Of a stretch of 64,000 bases of DNA, positions 25,401 through 38,400 are shown in pieces. Made by a program: the position numbers and the translations under genes. Within the stretch, counting starts at the first letter, position 1. The number at the start of each line of letters is the position of its first letter. The DNA comes from Calendula officinalis (lineage: Eukaryota; Streptophyta; Magnoliopsida; Asterales; Asteraceae), in contig OY970829.1 of the NCBI GenBank assembly GCA_963853835.1, forward strand, positions 27,243,764-27,307,763. Reading direction: 5' to 3'. The notes under the pieces were generated by a model. That model had not been told where the DNA came from. It did not search any database and saw nothing but the letters and a program-made list of their open reading frames with translations.

Positions 25401-27606
25401 AGTTATGAATGTTTTAGTATAGCACCTTTTGTCACACAATCTTGGATATTGAAGAGTTCGGGCCGAAGAGGGATGTTCGGGCCGAAGTGGTGTTCGGGCC
25501 GAAGTGGGATGTTCGGGCCGAAGTGGTGTTCGGGCCGAAGTTCGGTGTTCGGGCCGAGGATGATGTTCGGGCCGAGGTTGATGTTCGGGCCGGAAATGAA
25601 GTTCGGGCCGGGAACAGTGAAGAGTTCGGGCCGAACTTGTTCTTGGCAGTGACGAACGAACCAGCTATTTTGGTTACTCATGGGCGTGAAACGGACACCC
25701 GAGCTGAAAGTTATGAATGTTTTAGTATAACACCTTTTGTCACACAATCTTGGATATTAAAGATTTCGGGCCGAAGAGGGATGTTCGGGCCGAAGTGGTG
25801 TTCGGGCCGAAGTGGGATGTTCGGGCCGAAGTGGTGTTCGGGCCGAAGTGGTGTTCGGGCCGAAGTTCGGTGTTCGGGCCGAGGATGATGTTCAGGCCGA
25901 GGTTGAAGTTCGGGCCGAGGTCGGAGTTCGGGCCGAGGTTGAAGTTCGGGCCGAGGTTGAAGTTCGGGCCGAAAATGAAGTTCGGGCCGGGAACAGTGAA
26001 GAGTTCGGGCGGAACTTGTTCTTGGCAGTGACGAACGAACCAACTATTTTGGTTACTCGTGGGCGTGAAACGGACACCCGAGCTGAAAGTTATGAATGTT
26101 TTAGTATAGCACCTTTTGTCACACACTCTTGGATATTAAAGATTTCGGGCCGAAGAGGGATGTTCGGGCCGAAGTGGTGTTCGGGCCGAAGTGGGATGTT
26201 CGGGCCGAAGTGGTGTTCGGGCCGAAGTGGTGTTCGGGCTGAAGTTCGGTGTTCGGGCCGAGGATGATGTTCAGGCCGAGGTTGAAGTTCGGGCCGAGGT
26301 CGGAGTTCGGGCCGAGGTTGAAGTTCGGGCCGAGGTTGAAGTTCGGGCCGAAAATGAAGTTCGGGCCGGGAACAGTGAAGAGTTCGGGCGGAACTTGTTC
26401 TTGGCAGTGACGAACGAACCAACTATTTTGGTTACTCGTGGGCGTGAAACGGACACCCGAGCTGAAAGTGATGAATGTTTTAGTATAGCACTTTTTGTCA
26501 CACAGTCTTGGATATTGAAGAGTTCGGGCCGAAGAGGGATGTTCGGGCCGAAGTGGTGTTCGGACCGAAGTGGGATGTTCGGGCCGAAATGGCTTTCGGG
26601 CCGAAGTTCGGTGTTCGGGCCGAGGATGATGTTCGGGCCGAGGTTGAAGTACGGGCCGAGGTCGGAGTTCGGGCCGAGGTTGAAGTTCGGGCCGAGGTTG
26701 AAGTTCGGGCCGAAAATGAAGTTCGGGCCGGGAACAGTGAAGAGTTCGGGCGGAACTTGTTCTTGGCAGTGACGAACGAACCAACTATTTTGGTTACTCG
26801 TGGGCGTGAAACGGACACCCGAGCTGAAAGTGATGAATGTTTTAGTATAGCACTTTTTGTCACACAGTCTTGGATATTGAAGAGTTCGGGCCGAAGTGGT
26901 GTTCGGGCCGAAGTGGGTTGTTCGGGCCGAAGTGGTGTTCGGGCCGAAGTGGTGTTCGGGCCGAAGTTCGGTGTTCGGGCCGAGGATGATATTCGGGCCG
27001 AGGTTGAAGTTCGGGCCGAAGTGGTGTTCGGGCCGAAGTTCGGTGTGCGGGCCGAGGATGATATTCGGGCCGAGGTTGAAGTTCGGGCGAGGTCGGAGTT
27101 CGGGCCGAGGTTGAAGTTCGGGCCGAAAATGAAGTTCGGGCCAGGAACAGTGAAGAGTTCGGGCCGAACTTGTTCTTGGCAGTGACGAACGAACCAGCTA
27201 TTTTGGTTACTCGTGGGCGTGAAACGGACACCCGAGCTGAAAGTTATGAATGTTTTAGTATAGCACCTTTTGTCACACAATCTTTGATATTGAAGAGTTC
27301 GGGCCGAAGAGGGGATGTTCGGGCCGAAGTGGTGTTCGGGCCGAAGTGGGATGTTCGGGCCGAAGTGGTGTTCGGGCCGAAGTTCGGTGTTCGGGCCGAG
27401 GATGATGTTCGGGCCGAGGTTGAAGTTCGGGCCGAGGTCGGAGTTCGGCCCGAGGTTGAAATTCGGGCCGAGGTTGAAGTTCGGGCCGAAAATGAAGTTC
27501 GGGCCGGGAACAGTGAAGAGTTCGGGCCGAACTTGTTCTTGGCAGTGACGAACGAACCAGCTATTTTGGTTACTCGTGGGCGTGAAACGGACACCCGAGC
27601 TGAAAG
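22421..27606. repeat. Satellite region including 723-bp dimer HOR
   Basis: From 23634 a two-monomer unit of 723 bp is repeated (23634-24356, 24357-25079, partly again from 25080). It is marked by GTTCGGGGCGAAG and GGCCGATGATGATG variants. Around 25,756 and 26,136 two consecutive monomers carry the TTAAAGATTTC spacer end that elsewhere occurs once per HOR, showing local monomer duplication. At about 27,090 a CC dinucleotide is lost from one subrepeat core (TTCGGGCGAGG). Confidence 0.82.
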
Positions 27607-30211
27607 TTATGAATGTTTTAGTATAGCACCTTTTGTCACACAATCTTGGATATTGAAGAGTTCGGGCCGAAGAGGGATGTTCGGGCCGAAGTGGTGTTCG
27701 GGCCGAAGTGGGATGTTCGGGCCGAAGTGGTGTTCGGGCCGAAGTTCGGTGTTCGGGCCGAGGATGATGTTCGGGCCGAGGTTGATGTTCGGGCCGGAAA
27801 TGAAGTTCGGGCCGGGAACAGTGAAGAGTTCGGGCCGAACTTGTTCTTGGCAGTGACGAACGAACCAGCTATTTTGGTTACTCATGGGCGTGAAACGGAC
27901 ACCCGAGCTGAAAGTTATGAATGTTTTAGTATAGCACCTTTTGTCACACAATCTTGGATATTAAAGATTTCGGGCCGAAGAGGGATGTTCGGGCCGAAGT
28001 GGTGTTCGGGCCGAAGTGGGATGTTCGGGCCGAAGTGGTGTTCGGGCCGAAGTGGTGTTCGGGCCGAAGTTCGGTGTTCGGGCCGAGGATGATGTTCAGG
28101 CCGAGGTTGAAGTTCGGGCCGAGGTCGGAGTTCGGGCCGAGGTTGAAGTTCGGGCCGAAAATGAAGTTCGGGCCGGGAACAGTGAAGAGTTCGGGCCGAA
28201 CTTGTTCTTGGCAGTGAAGAACGAACAAGCTATTTTGGTTACTCGTGGGCATGAAACGGACACCCGAGCTGAAAGTTATGGATGTTTTAGTATAACACCT
28301 TTTGTCACACAATCTTGGATATTGAAGAGTTCGGGCCGAAGAGGGATGTTCGGGCCGAAGTGGTGTTCGGGCCGAAGTGGGATGTTCGGGCCGAAATGGC
28401 TTTCGGGCCGAAGTTCGGTGTTCGGGCCGAGGATGATGTTCGGGCCGAGGTTGAAGTACGGGCCGAGGTCGGAGTTCGGGCCGAGGTTGAAGTTCGGGCC
28501 GAGGTTGAAGTTCGGGCCGAAAATGAAGTTCGGGCCGGGAACAGTGAAGAGTTCGGGCCGAACTTGTTCTTGGCAGTGACGAACGAACCAACTATTTTGG
28601 TTACTCGTGGGCGTGAAACGGACACCCGAGCTGAAAGTGATGAATGTTTTAGTATAGCACTTTTTGTCACACAGTCTTGGATATTGAAGAGTTCGGGCCG
28701 AAGAGGGATGTTCGGGCCAAAGTGGTGTTCGGGCCGAAGTGGGATGTTCGGGCCGAAGTGGTGTTCGGGCCGAAGTGGTGTTCGGGCCGAAGTTCGGTGT
28801 TCGGGCCGAGGATGATATTCGGGCCGAGGTTGAAGTTCGGGCCGAAGTGGTGTTCGGGCCGAAGTTCGGTGTGCGGGCCGAGGATGATATTCGGGCCGAG
28901 GTTGAAGTTCGGGCCGAGGTCTGAGTTCGGGCCAAGGTTGAAGTTCGGGCCGAAAATGAAGTTCGGGCCGGGAACAGTGAAGAGTTCGGGCCGACCTTGT
29001 TCTTGGCAGTGACGAACGAACCAGCTATTTTGGTTACTCGTGGGCGTGAAACGGACACCCGAGCTGAAAGTTATGAATGTTTTAGTATAGCACCTTTTGT
29101 CACACAATCTTTGATATTGAAGAGTTCGGGCCGAAGAGGGATGTTCGGGCCGAAGTGGTGTTCGGGCCGAAATGGGATGTTCGGGCCGAAGTGGTGTTCG
29201 GGCCGAAGTGGTGTTCGGGCCGAAGTTCGGTGTTCGGGCCGAGGATGATGTTCGGGCCGAGGTTGAAGTTCGGGCCGAGGTCGGAGTTCGGGCCGAGGTT
29301 GAAATTCGGGCCGAGGTTGAAGTTCGGGCCGAAAATGAAGTTCGGGCCGGGAACAGTGAAGAGTTCGGGCCGAACTTGTTCTTGGCAGTGACGAACGAAC
29401 CAGCTATTTTGGTTACTCGTGGGCGTGAAACGGACACCCGAGCTGAAAGTTATGAATGTTTTAGTATAGCACCTTTTGTCACACAATCTTGGATATTGAA
29501 GAGTTCGGGCCGAAGAGGGATGTTCGGGCCGAAGTGGTGTTCGGGCCGAAGTGGGATGTTCGGGCCGAAGTGGTGTTCGGGGCGAAGTTCGGTGTTCGGG
29601 CCGATGATGATGTTCGGGCCGAGGTTGATGTTCGGGCCGAGGTCGGAGTTCGGGCCGAGGTCGGAGTTCGGGCCGAGGTTGAAGTTCAGGCCGAAAATGA
29701 AGTTCGGGCCGGGAACAGTGAAGAGTTCGGGCCGAACTTGTTCTTGGCAGTGACGAACGAACCAGCTATTTTGGTTACTCATGGGCGTGAAACGGACACC
29801 CGAGCTGAAAGTTATGAATGTTTTAGTATAGCACCTTTTGTCACACAATCTTGGATATTGAAGAGTTCGGGCCGAAGAGGGATGTTCGGGCCGAAGTGGT
29901 GTTCGGGCCGAAATGGGATGTTCGGGCCGAAGTGGTGTTCGGGCCGAAGTGGTGTTCGGGCCGAAGTTCTGTGTTCGGGCCGAGGATGATGTTCGGGCCG
30001 AGGTTGAAGTTCGGGCCGAGGTCGGAGTTCGGGCCGAGGTTGAAGTTCGGGCCGAAAATGAAGTTCGGGCCGGGAACAGTGAAGAGTTCGGGCCGAACTT
30101 GTTCTTGGCAGTGACGAACGAACCAGCTATTTTGGTTACTCGTGGGCGTGAAACGGACACCCGAGCTGAAAGTTATGAATGTTTTAGTATAGCACCTTTT
30201 GTCACACAATC
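27607..30211. repeat. Segmental copy of 21752-24356 (5,855-bp offset)
   Basis: Successive landmarks of 21752-24356 reappear exactly 5,855 bp later: the TTAAAGATTTC spacer, the GAAGAACGAACAAGC spacer variant, the TGTGCGGGCC subrepeat and the GATGATGATG monomer. Only scattered substitutions separate the two, for example near 22,614 versus 28,469. This is a block move or amplification above the ordinary HOR scale. Confidence 0.85.
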
Positions 30212-32487
30212 TTGGATATTGAAGAGTTCGGGCCGAAGAGGGATGTTCGGGCCGAAGTGGTGTTCGGGCCGAAGTGGGATGTTCGGGCCGAAGTGGTGTT
30301 CGGGGCGAAGTGGTGTTCGGGCCGAAGTGGGATGTTCGGGCCGAAGTGGTGTTCGGGGCGAAGTTCGGTGTTCGGGCCGATGATGATGTTCGGGCCGAGG
30401 TTGATGTTCGGGCCGAGGTCGGAGTTCGGGCCGAGGTCGGAGTTCGGGCCGAGGTTGAAGTTCGGGCCGAAAATGAAGTTCGGGCCGGGAACAGTGAAGA
30501 GTTCGGGCCGAACTTGTTCTTGGCAGTGACGAACGAACCAGCTATTTTGGTTACTCATGGGCGTGAAACGGACACCCGAGCTGAAAGTTATGAATGTTTT
30601 AGTATAGCACCTTTTGTCACACAATCTTGGATATTGAAGAGTTCGGGCCGAAGAGGGATGTTCGGGCCGAAGTGGTGTTCGGGCCGAAATGGGATGTTCG
30701 GGCCGAAGTGGTGTTCGGGCCGAAGTGGTGTTCGGGCCGAAGTTCTGTGTTCGGGCCGAGGATGATGTTCGGGCCGAGGTTGAAGTTCGGGCCGAGGTCG
30801 GAGTTCGGGCCGAGGTTGAAGTTCGGGCCGAAAATGAAGTTCGGGCCGGGAACAGTGAAGAGTTCGGGCCGAACTTGTTCTTGGCAGTGACGAACGAACC
30901 AGCTATTTTGGTTACTCGTGGGCGTGAAACGGACACCCGAGCTGAAAGTTATGAATGTTTTAGTATAGCACCTTTTGTCACACAATCTTGGATATTGAAG
31001 AGTTCGGGCCGAAGAGGGATGTTCGGGCCGAAGTGGTGTTCGGGCCGAAGTGGGATGTTCGCGCCGAAGTGGTGTTCGGGCCGAAGTTTGGTGTTCGGGC
31101 CGAGGATGATGTTCGGGCCGAGGTTGATGTTCGGGCCGAGGTCGGAGTTCGGGCCGAGGTCGGAGTTCGGGCCGAGGTTGAAGTTCGGGCCGGAAATGAA
31201 GTTCGGGCCGGGAACAGTTAAGAGTTCGGGCCGAACTTGTTCTTGGCAGTGACGAACGAACCAGCTATTTTGGTTACTCATGGGCGTGAAACGGACACCC
31301 GAGCTGAAAGTTATGAATGTTTTAGTATAGCACCTTTTGTCACACAATCTTGGATATTGAAGAGTTCGGGCCGAAGAGGGATGTTCGGGCCGAAGTGGTG
31401 TTCGGGCCGAAGTGGGATGTTCGGGCCGAAGTGGTGTTCGGGGCGAAGTGGTGTTCGGGCCGAAGTGGGATGTTCGGGCCGAAGTGGTGTTCGGGGCGAA
31501 GTTCGGTGTTCGGGCCGATGATGATGTTCGGGCCGAGGTTGATGTTCGGGCCGAGGTCGGAGTTCGGGCCGAGGTCGGAGTTCGGGCCGAGGTTGAAGTT
31601 CGGGCCGAAAATGAAGTTCGGGCCGGGAACAGTGAAGAGTTCGGGCCGAACTTGTTCTTGGCAGTGACGAACGAACCAGCTATTTTGGTTACTCATGGGC
31701 GTGAAACGGACACCCGAGCTGAAAGTTATGAATGTTTTAGTATAGCACCTTTTGTCACACAATCTTGGATATTGAAGAGTTCGGGCCGAAGAGGGATGTT
31801 CGGGCCGAAGTGGTGTTCGGGCCGAAATGGGATGTTCGGGCCGAAGTGGTGTTCGGGCCGAAGTGGTGTTCGGGCCGAAGTTCTGTGTTCGGGCCGAGGA
31901 TGATGTTCGGGCCGAGGTTGAAGTTCGGGCCGAGGTCGGAGTTCGGGCCGAGGTTGAAGTTCGGGCCGAAAATGAAGTTCGGGCCGGGAACAGTGAAGAG
32001 TTCGGGCCGAACTTGTTCTTGGCAGTGACGAACGAACCAGCTATTTTGGTTACTCGTGGGCGTGAAACGGACACCCGAGCTGAAAGTTATGAATGTTTTA
32101 GTATAGCACCTTTTGTCACACAATCTTGGATATTGAAGAGTTCGGGCCGAAGAGGGATGTTCGGGCCGAAGTGGTGTTCGGGCCGAAGTGGGATGTTCGC
32201 GCCGAAGTGGTGTTCGGGCCGAAGTTTGGTGTTCGGGCCGAGGATGATGTTCGGGCCGAGGTTGATGTTCGGGCCGAGGTCGGAGTTCGGGCCGAGGTCG
32301 GAGTTCGGGCCGAGGTTGAAGTTCGGGCCGGAAATGAAGTTCGGGCCGGGAACAGTTAAGAGTTCGGGCCGAACTTGTTCTTGGCAGTGACGAACGAACC
32401 AGCTATTTTGGTTACTCATGGGCGTGAAACGGACACCCGAGCTGAAAGTTATGAATGTTTTAGTATAGCACCTTTTGTCACACAATC
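30212..32487. repeat. Higher-order repeat block, 2 x 1,138 bp
   Basis: The copies are 30212-31349 and 31350-32487. Both contain rare private variants: GGGAACAGTTAAGAG near 31,212 and 32,350, and TGTTCGCGCCGAAG near 31,058 and 32,196. The unit equals the neighbouring dimer plus an additional monomer and a short subrepeat duplication. Confidence 0.9.
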
Positions 32488-35400
32488 TTGGATATTAAAG
32501 ATTTCGGGCCGAAGAGGGATGTTCGGGCCGAAGTGGTGTTCGGGCCGAAGTGGGATGTTCGGGCCGAAGTGGTGTTCGGGCCGAAGTGGTGTTCGGGCCG
32601 AAGTTCGGTGTTCGGGCCGAGGATGATGTTCAGGCCGAGGTTGAAGTTCGGGCCGAGGTCGGAGTTCGGGCCGAGGTTGAAGTTCGGGCCGAAAATGAAG
32701 TTCGGCCCGGGAACAGTGAAGAGTTCGGGCCGAACTTGTTCTTGGCAGTGAAGAACGAACAAGCTATTTTGGTTACTCGTGGGCATGAAACGGACACCCG
32801 AGCTGAAAGTTATGGATGTTTTAGTATAACACCTTTTGTCACACAATCTTGGATATTGAAGAGTTCGGGCCGAAGAGGGATGTTCGGGCCGAAGTGGTGT
32901 TCGGGCCGAAGTGGGATGTTCGGGCCGAAATGGCATTCGGGCCGAAGTTCGGTGTTCGCGCCGAGGATGATGTTCGGGCCGAGGTTGAAGTACGGGCCGA
33001 GGTCGGAGTTCGGGCCGAGGTTGAAGTTCGGGCCGAGGTTGATGTTCGGGCCGAAAATGAAGTTCGGGCCGGGAACAGTGAAGAGTTCGGGCCGAACTTG
33101 TTCTTGGCAGTGACGAACGAACCAACTATTTTGGTTACTCGTGGGCGTGAAACGGACACCCGAGCTGAAAGTGATGAATGTTTTAGTATAGCACTTTTTG
33201 TCACACAGTCTTGGATATTGAAGAGTTCGGGCCGAAGAGGGATGTTCGGGCCAAAGTGGTGTTCGGGCCGAAGTGGGATGTTCGGGCCGAAGTGGTGTTC
33301 GGGCTGAAGTTCGGTGTTCGGGCCGAGGATGATATTCGGGCCGAGGTTGAAGTTCGGGCCGAAGTGGTGTTCGGGCCGAAGTTCGGTGTGCGGGCCGAGG
33401 ATGATATTCGGGCCGAGGTTGAAGTTCGGGCCGAGGTCGGAGTTCGGGCCAAGGTTGAAGTTCGGGCCGAAAATGAAGTTCGGGCCGGGAACAGTGAAGA
33501 GTTCGGGCCGAACTTGTTCTTGGCAGTGACGAACGAACCAGCTATTTTGGTTACTCGTGGGCGTGAAACGGACACCCGAGCTGAAAGTTATGAATGTTTT
33601 AGTATAGCACCTTTTGTCACACAATCTTTGATATTGAAGAGTTCGGGCCGAAGAGGGATGTTCGGGCCGAAGTGGTGTTCGGGCCGAAGTGGGATGTTCG
33701 GGCCGAAGTGGTGTTCGGGCCGAAGTGGTGTTCGGGCCGAAGTTCGGTGTTCGGGCCGAGGATGATGTTCGGGCCGAGGTTGAAGTTCGGGCCGAGGTCG
33801 GAGTTCGGGCCGAGGTTGAAATTCGGGCCGAGGTTGAAGTTCGGGCCGAAAATGAAGTTCGGGCCGGGAACAGTGAAGAGTTCGGGCCGAACTTGTTCTT
33901 GGCAGTGACGAACGAACCAGCTATTTTGGTTACTCGTGGGCGTGAAACGGACACCCGAGCTGAAAGTTATGAATGTTTTAGTATAGCACCTTTTGTCACA
34001 CAATCTTGGATATTGAAGAGTTCGGGCCGAAGAGGGATGTTCGGGCCGAAGTGGTGTTCGGGCCGAAGTGGGATGTTCGGGCCGAAGTGGTGTTCGGGGC
34101 GAAGTTCGGTGTTCGGGCCGATGATGATGTTCGGGCCGAGGTTGATGTTCGGGCCGAGGTCGGAGTTCGGGCCGAGGTCGGAGTTCGGGCCGAGGTTGAA
34201 GTTCGGGCCGAAAATGAAGTTCGGGCCGGGAACAGTGAAGAGTTCGGGCCGAACTTGTTCTTGGCAGTGACGAACGAACCAGCTATTTTGGTTACTCATG
34301 GGCGTGAAACGGACACCCGAGCTGAAAGTTATGAATGTTTTAGTATAGCACCTTTTGTCACACAATCTTGGATATTGAAGAGTTCGGGCCGAAGAGGGAT
34401 GTTCGGGCCGAAGTGGTGTTCGGGCCGAAATGGGATGTTCGGGCCGAAGTGGTGTTCGGGCCGAAGTGGTGTTCGGGCCGAAGTTCTGTGTTCGGGCCGA
34501 GGATGATGTTCGGGCCGAGGTTGAAGTTCGGGCCGAGGTCGGAGTTCGGGCCGAGGTTGAAGTTCGGGCCGAAAATGAAGTTCGGGCCGGGAACAGTGAA
34601 GAGTTCGGGCCGAACTTGTTCTTGGCAGTGACGAACGAACCAGCTATTTTGGTTACTCGTGGGCGTGAAACGGACACCCGAGCTGAAAGTTATGGATGTT
34701 TTAGTATAGCACCTTTTGTCACACAATCTTGGATATTGAAGAGTTCGGGCCGAAGAGGGATGTTCGGGCCGAAGTGGTGTTCGGGGCCGAAGTGGGATGT
34801 TCGGGCCGAAATGGCTTTCGGGCAGAAGTTCGGTGTTCGGGCCGAGGATGATGTTCGGGCCGAGGTTGAAGTACGGACCGAGGTCGGAGTTCGGGCCGAG
34901 GTTGAAGTTCGGGCCGAGGTTGAAGTTCGGGCCGAAAATGAAGTTCGGGCCGGGAACAGTGAAGAGTTCGGGCCGAACTTGTTCTTGGCAGTGACGAACG
35001 AACCAGCTATTTTGGTTACTCGTGGGCGTGAAACGGACACCCGAGATGAAAGTTATGAATGTTTTAGTATAGCACCTTTTGTCACACAATCTTGGATATT
35101 GAAGAGTTCGGGCCGAAGAGGGATGTTCGGGCCGAAGTGGTTTCCGGGCCGAAGTTCGGTGTTAGGGCCGAGGATGATGTTCGGGCCGAGGTTGAAGTTC
35201 GGGCCGAGGTCGGAGTTCGGGCCGAGGTTGAAGTTCGGGCAGAAAATGAAGTTCGGGTCAGGAACAGTGAAGAGTTCGGGCCGAACTTGTTATTGGCAGT
35301 GACCAACGAACAAGCTATTTTGGTTACTCGTGGGCGTGAAACGGACACCCGAGAATATTTTAGTATAGCACCTTTTGTCACACAATCTTGGATATTGAAG

Positions 35401-38400
35401 AGTTCGTGCCGAAGAGGGATGTTCGGGCCGAAGTGGTGTTCGGGCCGAAGTGAGATGTTCGGGCCGAAGTGGTGTTCGGGCCGAAGTTCGGTGTTCGGGC
35501 CGAGGATGATGTTCGGGCCGAGGTTGATGTTCGGGCCGAGGTCGGGGTTCGGGCCGAGGTCGGAGTTCGGGCCGAGGTTGAAGTTCGGGCCGAAAATGAA
35601 GTTCGGGCCGGGAACAGTGAAGAGTTCGGGCCGAACTTGTTCTTGGCAGTGACGAACGAACCAGCTATTTTCGTTACTCATGGGCGTGAAATGGACACCC
35701 GAGCTGAAAGTTATGAATGTTTAGTATAGCACCTTTTGTCACACAATCTTGGATATTGAAGAGTTCGGGCCGAAGAGGGATGTTCGGGCCGAAGTGGGAT
35801 GTTCGGGCCGAAGTGGTGTTCGGGCCGAAGTGGTGTTCGGGTCGAAGTTCGGTGTTCGGGCCGAGGATGATGTTCGGGCCGAGGTTGAAGTTCGGGCCGA
35901 GGTCGGAGTTCGGGCCGAGGTTGAAGTTCGGGCAGAAAATGAAGTTCGGGTCGGGAACAGTGAAGAGTTCGGGCCGAACTTGTTATTGGCAGTGACCAAC
36001 GAACAAGCTATTTTGGTTACTCGTGGGCGTGAAACGGACACCCGAGCTGAAAGTTATGAATGTTTTAGTATAACACCTTTTGTCACAAAATCTTGGATAT
36101 TGAAGAGTTCGGGCCGAAGAGGGATGTTCGGGCCGAAGTGGTGTTCGGGCCGAAGTGGTGTTCGGGCCGAAGTGGGATGTTCGGGTCGAAGTTCGGTGTT
36201 CGGGCCGAGGATGATGTTCGGGCCGAGGTTGAAGTTCGGGCCGAGGTCGGAGTTCGGGCCGAGGTTGAAGTTCGAGCAGAAAATGAAGTTCGGGTCGGGA
36301 ACAGTGAAGAGTTCTGGCCGAACTTGTTATTGGCAGTGACCAACGAACAAGCTATTTTGGTTACTCGTGGGCGTGAAACGGACACCCGAGCTGAAAGTTA
36401 TGAATGTTTTAGTATAACACCTTTTGTCACACAATCTTGGATATTGAAGAGTTCGGGCCGAAGAGGGATGTTCGGGCCGAAGTGGTGTTCGGGCCGAAGT
36501 GGGATGTTCGGGCCGAAGTGGTGTTCGGGCCGAAGTTCGGTGTTCGGGCCGAGGATGATGTTCGGGCCGAGGTTGATGTTCGGGCCGAGGTCGGAGTTCG
36601 GGCCGAGGTCGGAGTTCGGGCCGAGGTTGAAGTTCGGGCCGAAAATGAAGTTCGGGCCGGGAACAGTGAAGAGTTCGGGCCGAACTTGTTCTTGGCAGTG
36701 ACGAACGAACCAGCTATTTTGGTTACTCATGGGCGTGAAACGGACACCCGAGCTGAAAGTTATGGATGTTTTAGTATAACACCTTTTGTCACACAATCTT
36801 GGATATTGAAGAGTTCGGGCCGAAGAGGGATGTTCGGGCCGAAGTGGTGTTCGGGCCAAAGTGGGATGTTCGGGCCGAAATGGCTTTCGGGCCGAAGTTC
36901 GGTGTTCGGGCCGAGGATGATGTTCGGGCCGAGGTTGAAGTACGGGCCGAGGTCAGAGTTCGGGCCGAGGTTGAAGTTCCGGCCGAGGTTGAAGTTCGGG
37001 CCGAAAATGAAGTTCGGGCCGGGAACAGTGAAGAGTTCGGGCCGAACTTGTTCTTGGCAGTGACGAACGAACCAACTATTTTGGTTACTCGTGGGCGTGA
37101 AACGGACACCCGAGCTGAAAGTGATGAATGTTTTAGTATAGCACTTTTTTTCACACATTCTTGGATATTGAAGAGTTCGGGCCGAAGAGGGATGTTCGGG
37201 CCAAAGTGGTGTTCGGGCCGAAGTGGGATGTTCGGGCCGAAGTGGTGTTCGGGCCGAAGTGGTGTTCGGGCCGAAGTTCGGTGTTCGGGCCGAGGATGAT
37301 ATTCGGGCCGAGGTTGAAGTTCGGGCCGAGGTCGGAGTTCGGGCCGAGGTTGAAGTTCGGGCCGAAAATGAAGTTCGGGCCGGGAACAGTGAAGAGTTCG
37401 GGCCGAACTTGTTCTTGGCAGTGACGAATGAACCAGCTATTTTGGTTACTCATGGGCGTGAAACGGACACCCGAGCTGAAAGTTATGAATGTTTTAGTAT
37501 AGCACCTTTTGTCACACAATCTTGGATATTGAAGAGTTCGGGCCGAAGAGGGATGTTCGGACCGAAGTGGTGTTCAGGCCGAAGTGGGATGTTCGGGCCG
37601 AAGTGGTGTTCGGGCCGAAGTGGTGTTCGGACCGAAGTTCGGTGTTCGGGCCGAGGATGATGTTCAGGCCGAGGTTGAAGTTCGGGCCGAGGTCGGAGTT
37701 CGGGCCGAGGTTGAAGTTCGGGCCGAAAATGAAGTTCGGGCCGGGAACAGTGAAGAGTTCGGGCCGAACTTGTTCTTGGCAGTGATGAACGAACAAGCTA
37801 TTTTGGTTACTCGTGGGCGTGAAACGGACACCCGAGCTGAAAGTTATGGATGTTTTAGTATAACACCTTTTGTCACACAATCTTGGATATTGAAGAGTTC
37901 GGGCCGAAGAGGGATGTTCGGGCCGAAGTGGTGTTCGGGCCGAAGTGGGATGTTCGGGCCGAAATGGCTTTCGGGCCGAAGTTCGGTGTTCGGACCGAGG
38001 ATGATGTTCGGGCCGAGGTTGAAGTACAGGCCGAGGTCGGAGTTCGGGCCGAGGTTGAAGTTCGGGCCGAGGTTGAAGTTCGGGCCGAAAATGAAGTTCG
38101 GGCCGAGAACAGTGAAGAGTTCGGGCCGAACTTGTTCTTGGCAGTGACGAACGAACCAACTATTTTGGTTACTCGTGGGCGTGAAACGGACACCCGAGCT
38201 GAAAGTGATGAATGTTTTAGTATAGCACTTTTTGTCACACAGTCTTGGATATTGAAGAGTTCGGGCCGAAGAGGGATGTTCGGGCCAAAGTGGTGTTCGG
38301 GCCGAAGTGGGATGTGCGGGCCGAAGTGGTGTTCGGGCCGAAGTGGTGTTCGGGCCGAAGTTCGGTGTTCGGGCCGAGGATGATATTCAGGCCGAGGTTG

